A stretch of 64,000 nucleotides of DNA from CAIRTM01 sp963723235 (GTDB lineage Bacteria; Desulfobacterota; WTBG01; CAIYCZ01; CAIRTM01), in NCBI GenBank assembly GCA_963723235.1, contig CAVRPV010000016.1:29797-93796 (forward strand), written 5' to 3'. Below, piece after piece: positions 17,457 through 27,207 of the stretch. The position numbers were made by a program, and so were the translations under genes. The notes beneath the pieces were generated by a model, which saw nothing but the letters and a program-made list of their open reading frames with translations, searched no databases and was not told the origin of the DNA. The stretch's first letter is position 1. Every line of letters starts with the position of its first letter.

Positions 17457-17488
17457 CAAAGCCCCCGAATTGACTTTCGGGGGCTTTG
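17457..17488 (-). terminator. intrinsic terminator after ftsZ
   Basis: CAAAGCCCCCGAA and TTCGGGGGCTTTG form a perfect 13-bp stem with a 6-base loop, starting 29 bp after the ftsZ stop codon. It closes the division and cell-wall cluster before the radical SAM gene. Confidence 0.85.
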
Positions 17489-17516
17489 TCAAAAGACATG
17501 CAGCGAACCTGTCCGG

Positions 17517-18713
17517 TTAAATCACCTGCTGCTGTCGGACGAATGTCGGGATATCATATTCACCGTCCTCGCCGAATTCACTGATAATGGTTCCGATTTT
17601 AATGACTTTTGCATCCTTGCGGATTTTGGTGAGCTCGATATCCGGCAACTGCACTGCAGGCGCCGGACGGGTATTTGAAACCAGTTCCGGAACGGCTTTT
17701 TTGACTGCATCCTGCATGGCAGCCGCAGCGGCTTCGACCTGCTGGTCGGCCTGCTCATGTGCAAAACCGGTAGCAATAACGGTGATCCGGAAATTGTCTC
17801 CCATACTCTCATCAATTGCCGCGCCGAAAATGATATTGGCGTCCTCATGCGCCTGTTCGCGAATGAAGCCGGTGGCCTTTTCCAGATCCTCAAAGCTCAA
17901 CGAACTGCTGCCCGTAACATTGATAAGCATACCCCGGGCACCCTTGATTGATATATCATCCAGCAGCGGATTTGAAATTGCCTTGCGTGCAGCCTCCGCG
18001 GCACGGTCATTCCCGCTGTGAATGCCCATACCCATGAACGCCATACCCATATCCGACATAATGGTTTTAACATCCGCAAAATCAAGGTTGATCAGCCCCG
18101 GCATGTTGATAAGATCGGAAATGGACTTGATGGCATGCAGCAGGACATCGTCAGCCAGCTTAAAGCCATCCTGCAGCGTTGTTTTTTTCTCGGCAATCTT
18201 GAACAGTTTTTCATTCGGAATCACGATCAGGGAATCAACATGATCTCTGAGTTCACGCAGACCTTCCTCCGCGATGCGGGCCCGGTGTTTGCCCTCGAAG
18301 TTAAAGGGCTTGGTGACCACACCGACGGTCAATGCGCCCATTTCCTTCGCGGCCCTGGCAATCACCGGAGCGGCACCGGTTCCTGTGCCGCCGCCCATGC
18401 CGGCCGCCACAAATACCATGTCGGCATTTTCCAGCAGCTGCTGGATCTTATCAATATCCTCAAGAGCGGAATTGCGCCCGATCTCAGGGTTGGCACCCGC
18501 GCCCAGTCCCCGGGTGATGGCATCGCCAATTTGAATCTTGTGCTGTGACCGGTTGTTTTCAAGCGCCTGACGGTCGGTGTTGGCGACAATAAAATCAACA
18601 CTGTCCAGCCCGGCCGCAATCATGGTGTTAACGGCATTGCAGCCTGCTCCGCCCACGCCGATTACCTTGATTGAAGCGCCATGCCTGTGTGGTTGCTCAA
18701 AGGTAAATGTCAT
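17517..18713 (-). CDS. ftsZ: cell division protein FtsZ
   Basis: A 398-residue tubulin-like GTPase that forms the division ring. GVGGAGCNAVNTM and the tubulin signature GMGGGTGTGAAPVI are intact, as are VIPNEKLF and the T7-type synergy region. The C-terminal peptide YDIPTFVRQQQVI is the binding site for FtsA and other partners. The start ATG 18713 follows AGGAGGACAG. It is the last gene of the mraZ cluster, 54 bp after ftsA, and is followed by a strong terminator. Confidence 0.98.
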   Translation of the reverse strand: MTFTFEQPHRHGASIKVIGVGGAGCNAVNTMIAAGLDSVDFIVANTDRQALENNRSQHKIQIGDAITRGLGAGANPEIGRNSALEDIDKIQQLLENADMVFVAAGMGGGTGTGAAPVIARAAKEMGALTVGVVTKPFNFEGKHRARIAEEGLRELRDHVDSLIVIPNEKLFKIAEKKTTLQDGFKLADDVLLHAIKSISDLINMPGLINLDFADVKTIMSDMGMAFMGMGIHSGNDRAAEAARKAISNPLLDDISIKGARGMLINVTGSSSLSFEDLEKATGFIREQAHEDANIIFGAAIDESMGDNFRITVIATGFAHEQADQQVEAAAAAMQDAVKKAVPELVSNTRPAPAVQLPDIELTKIRKDAKVIKIGTIISEFGEDGEYDIPTFVRQQQVI

Positions 18714-18767
18714 CGTCTGTCCTCCTTGAAAAAATTTATTTGTAATTTTTCTTTTCTGACCTCGTAT

Positions 18768-19994
18768 TTAAAAAGCTTCCGCGAACCAGTGTTTCATTCG
18801 CTCACGCAGTTTCCAGGTATTTTTAGCGTTATGATTGACAGGCGGCATACTGACGACCGGCTGTGATGATGCTGTTTTCAAGAGGCCGACCGCAGTTGCA
18901 AACTGCGGACATTTGATATCGGTGATACCGCTGATATCGAACGGCAATCCGATTCTGACCGGCAGACCCAGGATCTTTTCGGCCATGTCACGCAGACCTT
19001 CGAGCTGGGCACTGCCGCCGGTCAGCACGACGCCGGCCGCAAGATGTTCAAGCATGCCGCTCTGGATGAGTTCGCGGCGTACAATCTGCAGTGTTTCCTC
19101 CACCCGCGCCCCGATAATGCGGGAAAGCGTGCCCGCGGAGATTGAGCGTGCATCATCACTGCCGATGCTTGCTACGGTAATGGAGTGCTCGGGATATTCG
19201 GACGGAAACACGGCGCAGCCAAAATCCTTCTTGATGATTTCAGCCTGCGAAATAGGGGTGCGCAGTCCGATTGCGATATCGGATGTTATCTGGTTGCCCC
19301 CGATCGGAAGGGTACTGCAGTAACGCAGGCTTCCGCGGCAGAAAACGGCCAGGTCGGTCGTGCCGCCGCCCATGTCCAGGACCGCGCAGCCAAGCTCCTT
19401 TTCATCTGCAGTCATAACCGCCTCGGCAGATGCCAGATGATGCGGCATCATGTCCGTGACCTTCAACCCGCTGCGATTCATGCACTTGACAATATTGCGG
19501 GCAGCTGAAACCGCTCCCGTAATAATGTATACGCGCGATTCGAGCCGCACACCCGCCATGCCGAGAGGATCGACGATATCATCCTGATCATCAACCCGAT
19601 ACTCCTGGGAAATAATCTGAATCACCTCCCGCTCGGTCGGAATGACTATCGACTTGGCGGCCTCCAGCACAGCGTGCACATCAATCTTGCGCACCTCACG
19701 CGTGCTCAACGGAATGGCCCCGCTGCTCTGGAACCCCTGAAGATGACTGCCGGCAATACCGATGCGCACGTTTTGCACATCGATGTCGGACATAATTTCA
19801 ATATCCTCAACCGCACGGCGAATGGCATCCACGGTACTGTCCATGTTAATGATCAGCCCCTTTTTCACGCCGTAAGAAGGATGCGAACTGAAACCGGTAA
19901 CAATGATCTCATCGTTTTCCTGCTCAGCGGCAAGCGCAGTAATTTTTGTGGTGCCGATGTCAATTGCTACAAATGGTTTGCTTCTTTTTGCCAT
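18768..19994 (-). CDS. ftsA: cell division protein FtsA
   Basis: A 408-residue actin-like ATPase that tethers FtsZ to the membrane. The phosphate-binding loops VAIDIGTTKI and VLDMGGGTTDLAVF and the adenosine motif VLTGGSAQLEG are present. The C-terminal amphipathic helix LRERMKHWFAEAF should act as the membrane anchor. ATG 19994 follows GGAGAGAGTCAGCAT. It sits between ftsQ and ftsZ in the standard order. Confidence 0.97.
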   Translation of the reverse strand: MAKRSKPFVAIDIGTTKITALAAEQENDEIIVTGFSSHPSYGVKKGLIINMDSTVDAIRRAVEDIEIMSDIDVQNVRIGIAGSHLQGFQSSGAIPLSTREVRKIDVHAVLEAAKSIVIPTEREVIQIISQEYRVDDQDDIVDPLGMAGVRLESRVYIITGAVSAARNIVKCMNRSGLKVTDMMPHHLASAEAVMTADEKELGCAVLDMGGGTTDLAVFCRGSLRYCSTLPIGGNQITSDIAIGLRTPISQAEIIKKDFGCAVFPSEYPEHSITVASIGSDDARSISAGTLSRIIGARVEETLQIVRRELIQSGMLEHLAAGVVLTGGSAQLEGLRDMAEKILGLPVRIGLPFDISGITDIKCPQFATAVGLLKTASSQPVVSMPPVNHNAKNTWKLRERMKHWFAEAF

Positions 19995-20037
19995 ATGCTG
20001 ACTCTCTCCGTTGTTAAATAAACTTTAACAGCCTCCA

Positions 20038-20871
20038 TCAGGAGGGCACGTCTCTGCCGCCGGATCTTCCGGCATGTGCCTGGCGACTGCTGTTGTCCTG
20101 ATCCAGTTTTACAAATGCGCGCTCTTGCGAATGCAGGTGAATAGAGCGGGCTGTCAAGCCCCGACTGTGAAGATCGGCAAGCATGCGGGGCAGCGCTGAC
20201 AGTTTGGGCTCATAGTTATCAAAGCCGAGAGAAATTTCAGGTCCGCCCGGTTCCGTCTGCAGGGTATAGCCGAATTCGCGGCTGCAGGTTATGCGGACAT
20301 TGTCATCCAGCGGCAGTCCGTGGCTCTGCAGGCCCGCGATGATCTGCAGACCGGCACTGATCATCTGCGCGGCCGTATCGGGATCGTTTTTAAAGTCATC
20401 ACGCCCCAGCCCGTACAAAACCGGCAGATCCCTGCGTTGCTCTAATGCTGTGGTGAAAACAATGCCGTTGGCATCAACCAGAAAAGCCTCATCAAGCGCA
20501 ATGACCGCCCGGGCTTCGCGCACTCTGACCCTGATTGAAACCGTGTTGGGATACTGCCTGCGGATAACGGCCTGTTCAATCCAGGGATTGCTTTCTATCC
20601 GGTTCCGGAGTGCGTGCAGGTTGGCAACCACGATATTGCCATTGCGGTATGGTTCGGCATGCGCAAGAACCTCTTCGGCAACAGCACCCTCGCATCCGGC
20701 GACATAGATATGGGCAATACGCAACCCCGGGGCATCATAGACCATAAGGCCCGCAAACACGGCCCCGGCAAGCGCCAGCAGAACAATGGCAGCAACAGCT
20801 GCCGTACGCATAAGCCGCGCACATTGCACCTTTCTTTTCATACGCATCCTGTGAACACTTCGTTTTCTCAT
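20038..20871 (-). CDS. ftsQ: cell division protein FtsQ/DivIB
   Basis: A 277-residue bitopic protein: a basic cytoplasmic N-terminus, a membrane helix at ~22-45 (TAAVAAIVLLALAGAVFAGL), then a periplasmic POTRA domain starting LRIAHIYVAGCEGA and the beta domain with NPWIEQAVIRRQYPNTVSIRV. It scaffolds the divisome, bridging FtsL/FtsB and later proteins. It overlaps ddl by 4 bases, so translation is coupled. The length is usual for the family. Confidence 0.92.
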   Translation of the reverse strand: MRKRSVHRMRMKRKVQCARLMRTAAVAAIVLLALAGAVFAGLMVYDAPGLRIAHIYVAGCEGAVAEEVLAHAEPYRNGNIVVANLHALRNRIESNPWIEQAVIRRQYPNTVSIRVRVREARAVIALDEAFLVDANGIVFTTALEQRRDLPVLYGLGRDDFKNDPDTAAQMISAGLQIIAGLQSHGLPLDDNVRITCSREFGYTLQTEPGGPEISLGFDNYEPKLSALPRMLADLHSRGLTARSIHLHSQERAFVKLDQDNSSRQAHAGRSGGRDVPS

Positions 20872-21845
20872 ATCGCCATCCTTTCCGAAGTTTTATGCAG
20901 TGCTGCGCCGTGCAAAATTCGCTCCACAAGTACATCAAATGACAGACCGGCCTGTCGTGCGGCCATGGGCAGCAGACTTGTTTCCGTCATGCCCGGTATC
21001 GTGTTGATCTCAAGCACAAAGGGCTGGCCTGCGGCATCCACGATAAAATCAATCCGGGCAGCCCCGGCACAACCCAGCACACGATACACGCTTACGGCCA
21101 GAGACTGCAGGTGTTCATGCAGTCCTGCGCTCAGATCCGGACGCTCAATGTAGCGTGTTGCGCCCTTGCTGTTATACTTGGCGTCGTAATCATAAAAACC
21201 GGCATCAGGACTGACTTCAATCGCGGGCAGCGCCAGTCCGTTCAACACGCCCACGGTGATTTCCCGGCCGGCAACGTACGCTTCAATCAGGATGTCGCCG
21301 CTGTCCTGGCTTGCGGCCTTACGCAGCGCTGCGACCGCTTCAGCCTGGTCGCGCACAATACTGATGCCGATGCTTGATCCTCCCTCGCAGGGCTTGACTA
21401 CAAAAGGCGGCTGCATGCTGATACGGGCAGGCCCTGTGTCCGCAGCCAGATCCCGGCCCGGGAATACCTCAAAGGCAGGCGTCGGCAGTTCGTGAAATGC
21501 AAATATTTTTTTAGCGGCAGCCTTGTGCATTGCAACTGCACTGGCAAGCACTCCCGATCCGGTATAGGGAATGCCCAGCACTTCAAGCATACCCTGCACG
21601 GTTCCATCCTCACCCAAAGGTCCGTGCAGGGCGAGCACGGCAACCTCAATCCGGTTGCGTGCAAGCGCATCGGCAAGGCTGCGGTCAGCCTCAATGGCAG
21701 TGACCGTGTAGCCCAGGCGCTGCAGGGCCGCAGCCATTGCCGCACCGCTGCGACGCGACACATCAGACTCAGAAGACTGGCCGCCCAGCAAAACGCCGAT
21801 ACGGCTTTTCTTGAAACAATCTCCGGTATGCTGCTGTTCAGCCAT
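20868..21845 (-). CDS. ddl: D-alanine--D-alanine ligase
   Basis: A 325-residue ATP-grasp enzyme that makes D-Ala-D-Ala for the peptidoglycan stem peptide. Key elements are GVLLGGQSSESDVSRRSG, HGPLGEDGTVQG, CEGGSSIGIS and the metal-binding EINTIPGMTETSL. I chose ATG 21845 behind AGGAGCGCTTC over an in-frame upstream ATG at 21896. It lies between a 62-codon ORF and ftsQ; in relatives murB often sits near this position but is missing here. Confidence 0.95.
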   Translation of the reverse strand: MAEQQHTGDCFKKSRIGVLLGGQSSESDVSRRSGAAMAAALQRLGYTVTAIEADRSLADALARNRIEVAVLALHGPLGEDGTVQGMLEVLGIPYTGSGVLASAVAMHKAAAKKIFAFHELPTPAFEVFPGRDLAADTGPARISMQPPFVVKPCEGGSSIGISIVRDQAEAVAALRKAASQDSGDILIEAYVAGREITVGVLNGLALPAIEVSPDAGFYDYDAKYNSKGATRYIERPDLSAGLHEHLQSLAVSVYRVLGCAGAARIDFIVDAAGQPFVLEINTIPGMTETSLLPMAARQAGLSFDVLVERILHGAALHKTSERMAI

Positions 21846-21862
21846 GAAGCGCTCCTGTTCCC

Positions 21863-22051
21863 CTATACTCGGCTGCGTGCCCGGCATGCCGTGCATGCGC
21901 TGAGCAGGCTTTGCCTGGTACGCTCAGGCCGTACGGCCTGAAGCCCGATCGGATGATTCACCATGTGACTCGACACCGTGGTGATCAACCGGTTGCCGCG
22001 TTTGCCGTTGCCGTTTGTTTTTAGCGCATTGCCGTTCTGTGTATCGCTCAT
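21863..22051 (-). CDS. 62-aa ORF between murC and ddl, unknown
   Basis: ATG 22051 follows AGGGAGAATTGAGAC, 30 bp after the murC stop, and the ORF ends 17 bp before ddl. The product begins MSDTQNGNALKTNGNGKRGN and is basic and polar, with no membrane segment or motif. It occupies the place where murB is often found but shows no similarity to MurB's FAD-binding region. It may be a real small protein or merely a translated spacer; the ribosome-binding site and snug fit are the only support. Confidence 0.4.
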   Translation of the reverse strand: MSDTQNGNALKTNGNGKRGNRLITTVSSHMVNHPIGLQAVRPERTRQSLLSACTACRARSRV

Positions 22052-22081
22052 GTCTCAATTCTCCCTGTGCTTCTACCCCTG

Positions 22082-23458
22082 TCAGGCTTGTTTCTGCAGG
22101 GCCTTCATAACCCGGGGGCCAACCGTGCATACATCACCGGCTCCCAGCGTCAAAAAAACATCCCCCTCTTGAACAGTTTCAAGCACCAGCTTTTCGGCCT
22201 GGCGCAGATCATGCGCGTGCAGCACATGTTTATGCCCGTATTCCCTAAGGCCTTCATAGAAACGCTCCGAGGTCACACCCGCAATGGGCTGCTCGCTCGC
22301 CGCGTAGATACCGGTCACAATCAATACATCCGCATCATAGAACGCGGTCATGAATTCATTAAAAAGATGCTGCGTGCGGCTGTAGCGATGCGGCTGAAAC
22401 AGGACCACAACCCGCTTTGCGTTCATTTGCCGGGCAGCTTTCAGGGTCATTTTAACCTCAGTCGGATGATGCGCATAATCGTCAATCAGGGTAATGCCGC
22501 GCCGCTGTCCCAGCATCTGAAAGCGTCGCTGAATGCCTTTGAACTCACGCAGAGCCTTCTTGATATTTTTAAAAGGAATCTCCAACTCCAGCCCCACGCC
22601 GATTGCTGCCAGGGCGTTGAGTACATTATGGCTGCCCGGAAGACGCATCGTGATTTGGCCCAGGCGCCTGTCGCGAAAATACACCGTAAACGTCGTGCTG
22701 AGCCCGTCAAAAGTAATCTCGCGTGCCTGCAGATCTGCCTGGCTTGCGCGCCCGTAGGTCATGATGCGTTTTTCCATATACGGGATCGTGCTTTGCAGAT
22801 GCTCATCATCCAGGCAGATCAGGCACATCCCGTAAAAGGGAACCTTGTTGAGAAACTGCAGAAAGCAGCTTTTAATCTGTTCAATGTCGCTGTAGTAATC
22901 AAGATGCTCGCGGTCGATATTGGTGACGACCGCTATGGTGGGGGGCAGGGTCAGAAACGATCCATCGCTTTCATCAGCCTCGGCAACCAGAAAATCGCCC
23001 GCGCCCAGAAACGCATTGGTATTGGTTTTCATGAGCTTGCCGCCGATCACAACGGTCGGATCGAAATGACCGTACTCAAGAACCGCGGCTATCAGCGATG
23101 TCGTGGTGGTTTTTCCGTGCGCACCCGCGATGGCAATGCCGTACTTTAAGCGCATGAGCTCTCCGAGCATTTCCGCCCGCGGTATCACCGGAATATTTTT
23201 ACCGTGCGCCTGCACGACCTCGGGATTATCGGACCGCACCGCAGAAGACACGACCACAACGTCGGCGTCTTTCAAATTCTTCTTTTCGTGCCCTGCGTAC
23301 ACGGTGGCACCGAGCGAGCTGAGCCGCTGCGTAATGTCGCTCGCCTTGACGTCGGAACCGCTCACGCGGTATCCGAGATTAAGCAGCAGTTCGGCTATGC
23401 CGCTCATGCCGATGCCGCCAATACCGACGAAATGAATATGCTGGTTCTTTTTATACAC
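22082..23458 (-). CDS. murC: UDP-N-acetylmuramate--L-alanine ligase MurC
   Basis: A 458-residue cytoplasmic Mur ligase adding L-Ala to UDP-MurNAc. The N-terminal HFVGIGGIGMSGIAELL nucleotide fold, the P-loop IAGAHGKTTTTSLIA, EADESDGSFL and DDYAHHPTEV are diagnostic of MurC. The start ATG 23458 is preceded by AGAGGCGTGT. A 213-bp gap separates it from murG upstream, the largest break in the cluster; I see no credible gene there. Confidence 0.97.
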   Translation of the reverse strand: MYKKNQHIHFVGIGGIGMSGIAELLLNLGYRVSGSDVKASDITQRLSSLGATVYAGHEKKNLKDADVVVVSSAVRSDNPEVVQAHGKNIPVIPRAEMLGELMRLKYGIAIAGAHGKTTTTSLIAAVLEYGHFDPTVVIGGKLMKTNTNAFLGAGDFLVAEADESDGSFLTLPPTIAVVTNIDREHLDYYSDIEQIKSCFLQFLNKVPFYGMCLICLDDEHLQSTIPYMEKRIMTYGRASQADLQAREITFDGLSTTFTVYFRDRRLGQITMRLPGSHNVLNALAAIGVGLELEIPFKNIKKALREFKGIQRRFQMLGQRRGITLIDDYAHHPTEVKMTLKAARQMNAKRVVVLFQPHRYSRTQHLFNEFMTAFYDADVLIVTGIYAASEQPIAGVTSERFYEGLREYGHKHVLHAHDLRQAEKLVLETVQEGDVFLTLGAGDVCTVGPRVMKALQKQA

Positions 23459-23671
23459 GCCTCTACCGTACCTTTCCGGGCCTGCTGCCCTGCTATGTCT
23501 GCCGCCGGCCGTAATAAATCAGACCTGTCTTAATGCACAATCCCTCTGCCGCCAGAATGCATTTGACCATCCGGGGTCTCCTGCGGGCCTGATACCGGCA
23601 TTTAAGCAGGAGATGCAAAAGCAGATGGTTGATGCCGTTGCGAATATTGAGTATCATGTGTTGGTTCCTGT

Positions 23672-24748
23672 CTATGCCGCTGCCAGACGGCAGCACTCGT
23701 CAACGATGAGCTGCGCGGCCTGCGGCTGCGCAAGCAGCCGGGCCTGCTGCGACATGTGCCGCAGGCGCTCAGGTGAGCGAATCACATCAAGCACCTGCTG
23801 TGCAAGCACGGCACTGTTCAGCTCATGTGATTCCAGCAGCAGCGCGGCTCCCTGTTGAGCGAACATCAGCGCGTTTTTTTTCTGATGATCCCCTGCTGCA
23901 AACGGGTACGGAATCAGAATCGAAGCCCGGCCGCAGACTGCAAGCTCGGCAAGCGTGCCGGCCCCGGCACGCGCGATCACAAGATCGGACTCGATAAAAC
24001 GCTCAAGCATATCGTCAAAAAACGGTGCGACCTCGGCCTGCAGGCCATGCTGTTGATAGGCGGCTGTCACGCGCTCGGCGTCCTGTACTCCGGTCTGATG
24101 AATAAAACGCATGCGCATGCCGCTGCTTTTAAAAACCGGCAGGGCTCCGATCATTGCGCTGTTTATCTCGCGGGCGCCCTGGCTGCCGCCAAGCACACAG
24201 ACAGTGTGCACGCTGCTGTCACGATCCTTCTCCCGATCACCAGCGGGCAGAGTGCGCAGCGGCAATCCGGAATGAATCGTTTTGCGGGCCGGAAAACTGT
24301 GCATGCTTTCCTCATAGGTAACAAAAATACGCTCAGCCCAGAAGCCCAGCAGCCGGTTGCTGAGCCCGGGCACGCTGTTCTGCTCATGCAGGGCCACAGG
24401 CAAACCGAGCATATGTCCGGCAATAACGGCTGGAAATGAAATATAGCCGCCGAACCCGATGACAATATCCGCCCGGAACGCGCGCAGCAGCCTGCGGGCG
24501 CGCATTATTGACGGCAGAATCGAAATGAGCGACTCGATTTTTTTCAAGGGCCCTTTCCCCGCAAATCCTTTGATATCAACTGTTTGCAATAGATAGCCCG
24601 CCCTGGGAAGCACCTGCGCTTCGATGCCGCGCGCACTTCCGATAAATTGAATTGCATGCGTGCGATCACGCCGTTGAAACTCCTGCGCTACGGCAATTGC
24701 CGGAAAAAGATGTCCGCCGGTTCCGCCACCGGTAATGGTTATATTCAT
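23672..24748 (-). CDS. murG: UDP-GlcNAc transferase MurG (lipid II synthesis)
   Basis: A 358-residue GT28 glycosyltransferase converting lipid I to lipid II at the inner membrane face. GGGTGGHLFPAIAVAQEF, IGFGGYISFPAVIAG, HEQNSVPGLSNRLL and the C-terminal VIARAGAGTLAELAVCGR and PYPFAAGDHQKKNA are hallmark MurG segments. It overlaps ftsW by 4 bases. Confidence 0.97.
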   Translation of the reverse strand: MNITITGGGTGGHLFPAIAVAQEFQRRDRTHAIQFIGSARGIEAQVLPRAGYLLQTVDIKGFAGKGPLKKIESLISILPSIMRARRLLRAFRADIVIGFGGYISFPAVIAGHMLGLPVALHEQNSVPGLSNRLLGFWAERIFVTYEESMHSFPARKTIHSGLPLRTLPAGDREKDRDSSVHTVCVLGGSQGAREINSAMIGALPVFKSSGMRMRFIHQTGVQDAERVTAAYQQHGLQAEVAPFFDDMLERFIESDLVIARAGAGTLAELAVCGRASILIPYPFAAGDHQKKNALMFAQQGAALLLESHELNSAVLAQQVLDVIRSPERLRHMSQQARLLAQPQAAQLIVDECCRLAAA

Positions 24749-25854
24749 GTGGCTTTAAAATCCGCCTGTGCTGAAACACTCAATAAAACACCCACGGCCA
24801 TCAGATTCATTACCAGCGAAGTACCGCCATAGCTCACAAACGGCAGCGGCATTCCCTTGGTCGGCAGCAGGCCCAGCACAACGCCCATGTTGATGATGGT
24901 CTGAGTACCGAGCAGCATCACGATTCCCACAGCCACATACGCCCCGAACAGGTCCTGGGCGTGCATGGCGACCTTGAGACCGCACACAACAATCGCGACA
25001 AACACGATAACAACCAGCATGACGCCCACAAAGCCGAGTTCCTCGCCGACAACCGATAAAATAAAATCCGTATGCGGCTCGGGCAGATAAAACAGTTTCT
25101 GGGTGCCGTTGCCCAGACCGGTTCCCCGCAGCCCGCCGGCGCCGAACGCCAGGAAAGACTGAATGATTTGAAACCCCGAACCGGTTGATTTTTCCCACGG
25201 ATCAAGAAAGGTCAGCAGGCGCTCCATCCGGTAGCCTTTCATCGCGATCAGCGGCACACCGGCGCACAGTGCTGCGCCGATAAGACCGAACAGATAGCGC
25301 AGACGAACGCCGCCGATGAACATCATGCCAAACAACAGCGTAGTGATCATCGCTGCTGTTCCGAAATCAGGCTGCACCAGAATCAGGGCGCACAGGGGCA
25401 TGATCAGCAGCAGATGCGGCACAACCCCGATCGAAAAATTTTTTATTTTATCGCGGCCCTTCTTTGACAGTGAATACGCCAGCACAATGATCACAGCAAG
25501 CTTGGCGAATTCCGCAGGCTGAAACGACAGAGGGCCGATACGCAGCCAGCGCACGGCACCTCCTATTTGCGTACCGATACCCGGCACCAGAACACACACG
25601 AGCAGGCCAACGCTTATAATCCAGAACGGATACGCCAGGCGGCGCAGGCGGTCATAGGGGATACGCATGATCAGCAGCATGCACAGCGTGCCGACCATGG
25701 CAAAAAGAAACTGCTTTTTCATGAAATAGCCGCCATCATGAAATTTAGCGTCAGCGAAAATCGAGCTGGCGCTGTAAATCATTATGATCCCCAGACATAC
25801 GAGCAGGAGCGGTCCGAACAGTAAAATACTCTGGGTAATGCTTTTATTATACAT
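24745..25854 (-). CDS. ftsW: SEDS peptidoglycan polymerase FtsW
   Basis: A 369-residue multispan protein of the SEDS family that polymerises septal glycan with FtsI. GPLSFQPAEFAKLAVI, FHDGGYFMKKQ, PEPHTDFILSVVGEELGFVG and GLLPTKGMPLPFVSYGG are characteristic. I chose ATG 25854, which overlaps the murD end by 8 bases; a long upstream extension inside murD is not supported. Confidence 0.96.
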   Translation of the reverse strand: MYNKSITQSILLFGPLLLVCLGIIMIYSASSIFADAKFHDGGYFMKKQFLFAMVGTLCMLLIMRIPYDRLRRLAYPFWIISVGLLVCVLVPGIGTQIGGAVRWLRIGPLSFQPAEFAKLAVIIVLAYSLSKKGRDKIKNFSIGVVPHLLLIMPLCALILVQPDFGTAAMITTLLFGMMFIGGVRLRYLFGLIGAALCAGVPLIAMKGYRMERLLTFLDPWEKSTGSGFQIIQSFLAFGAGGLRGTGLGNGTQKLFYLPEPHTDFILSVVGEELGFVGVMLVVIVFVAIVVCGLKVAMHAQDLFGAYVAVGIVMLLGTQTIINMGVVLGLLPTKGMPLPFVSYGGTSLVMNLMAVGVLLSVSAQADFKAT

Positions 25855-27205
25855 GGGTGCCCGCTGTACGCTCAAGGTTAGTGACCAGGGCTTTAAAACA
25901 ATTGCCGCGATGCTCATAATTATCAAACATGTCAAAGCTCGCACAGGCCGGTGAAAGCAGCACGCTGTCACCCGGGCGCGCCAGACGCGTAGCCGCGCTC
26001 AACGCTTCCTCAAGCGAGCCGGCCCGCACAATCGCCACGTACTGTTCCAGTTCGGCCTGCATGCGATCGGCAGCCTCACCGATGAGCACCAGCGCGCGTG
26101 CTTTACTGCGAAGCGGTTCCGCGAGAGGGGCGTAGCTGCCGCCCTTGTCCTGCCCGCCGGCAATCAGCACCAGGTTCCCGTTCACGCCGGCGATTGAGCT
26201 GAAGCAGGCGCCAACATTTGTTCCCTTCGAATCGTTAATGTAGGTGACGCCGTTGACCTCCCCGGCAAACTCCATGCGATGCGGCAGGCCGCGAAAACTT
26301 TCAATGGCTTCGTGAATCGCCTGCGCGGGCAGGTCGCACAGATATGCAGCCGACACGGCAGCAAGCATATTTTCACGATTATGGTTTCCGATGAGCCCGG
26401 CACGCGTAATGTCAAGACACAATTCCGGACGGCCCGGATAGTTAAACCGCAGATTGCCGTCATCATATGCGCCGCACTGCATGGCGCTGCAGCGGCTGAA
26501 CAAAAACACCGTAGCGCGGGCCTGTTCGATAATCGGCTTCAACGCGGGGTCATCCCGGTTGGCGATCAGAAAATCATGTTCATCCTGGTTTCTGCATATC
26601 GCGGCCTTGGCCCGGCGATACTCTTCAAAAGAGGCATAGCGGTCAAGATGATCATCCGTTACATTCAGAAGCACGCTGATGTAGGGACGAAATCGCACAA
26701 TGGTCTCAAGCTGAAAACTGCTTATCTCGGCAATGACATAGTCCGGCGCAGGATTGAGCCCGACAGCGCCGATAAGCGGAATGCCGATATTGCCGCCCAC
26801 AAACACGCGCTTGCCGGCGCTTTCAAACAGATGCCCCAGCAGGGACGTGGTGGTGGTCTTGCCGTTGGTTCCCGTAACCGCGATCATCGGCGCGCTGATA
26901 TTCTGAAAGGCCAGTTCAACCTCGCTTATGACCGGTATGTCCCGGGCCTGGGCCTCAATCAGGGCACGCGACATGAGCGGCACGCCGGGGCTCAGCACAA
27001 TCATGTCCTGCGAAGTAAAGGTTTGAATTGAGTACTCTCCCAGTTCAACGCGCATGCCGCGTCCCGTAAACTCGCGGGGAACCTGGAGGCGCGCATTGTG
27101 GTCGCATACAGTCACGCGCGCGCCGCGGTTCAGCAGAAAATCAGCCGCGGCCCGCCCGCTTCTGCCAAAACCCGCCACCAGTATTTTTTTGTCGCGCAAC
27201 TCCAT
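25847..27205 (-). CDS. murD: UDP-MurNAc-L-alanine--D-glutamate ligase MurD
   Basis: A 452-residue Mur ligase with the N-terminal LVAGFGRSGRAAADFLL fold, the P-loop AVTGTNGKTTTTSLLGHL, EISSFQLETI and INDSKGTNVGA, which is specific for MurD. It adds D-Glu to UDP-MurNAc-L-Ala. It starts 2 bp after the mraY stop, so the genes are tightly linked. Confidence 0.97.
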   Translation of the reverse strand: MELRDKKILVAGFGRSGRAAADFLLNRGARVTVCDHNARLQVPREFTGRGMRVELGEYSIQTFTSQDMIVLSPGVPLMSRALIEAQARDIPVISEVELAFQNISAPMIAVTGTNGKTTTTSLLGHLFESAGKRVFVGGNIGIPLIGAVGLNPAPDYVIAEISSFQLETIVRFRPYISVLLNVTDDHLDRYASFEEYRRAKAAICRNQDEHDFLIANRDDPALKPIIEQARATVFLFSRCSAMQCGAYDDGNLRFNYPGRPELCLDITRAGLIGNHNRENMLAAVSAAYLCDLPAQAIHEAIESFRGLPHRMEFAGEVNGVTYINDSKGTNVGACFSSIAGVNGNLVLIAGGQDKGGSYAPLAEPLRSKARALVLIGEAADRMQAELEQYVAIVRAGSLEEALSAATRLARPGDSVLLSPACASFDMFDNYEHRGNCFKALVTNLERTAGTHV

Positions 27206-27207
27206 GC

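Noticed and set aside
23493..23696. A 67-codon ORF between murG and murC
   Set aside because: It overlaps the murG end, lacks a ribosome-binding site and has no motif.
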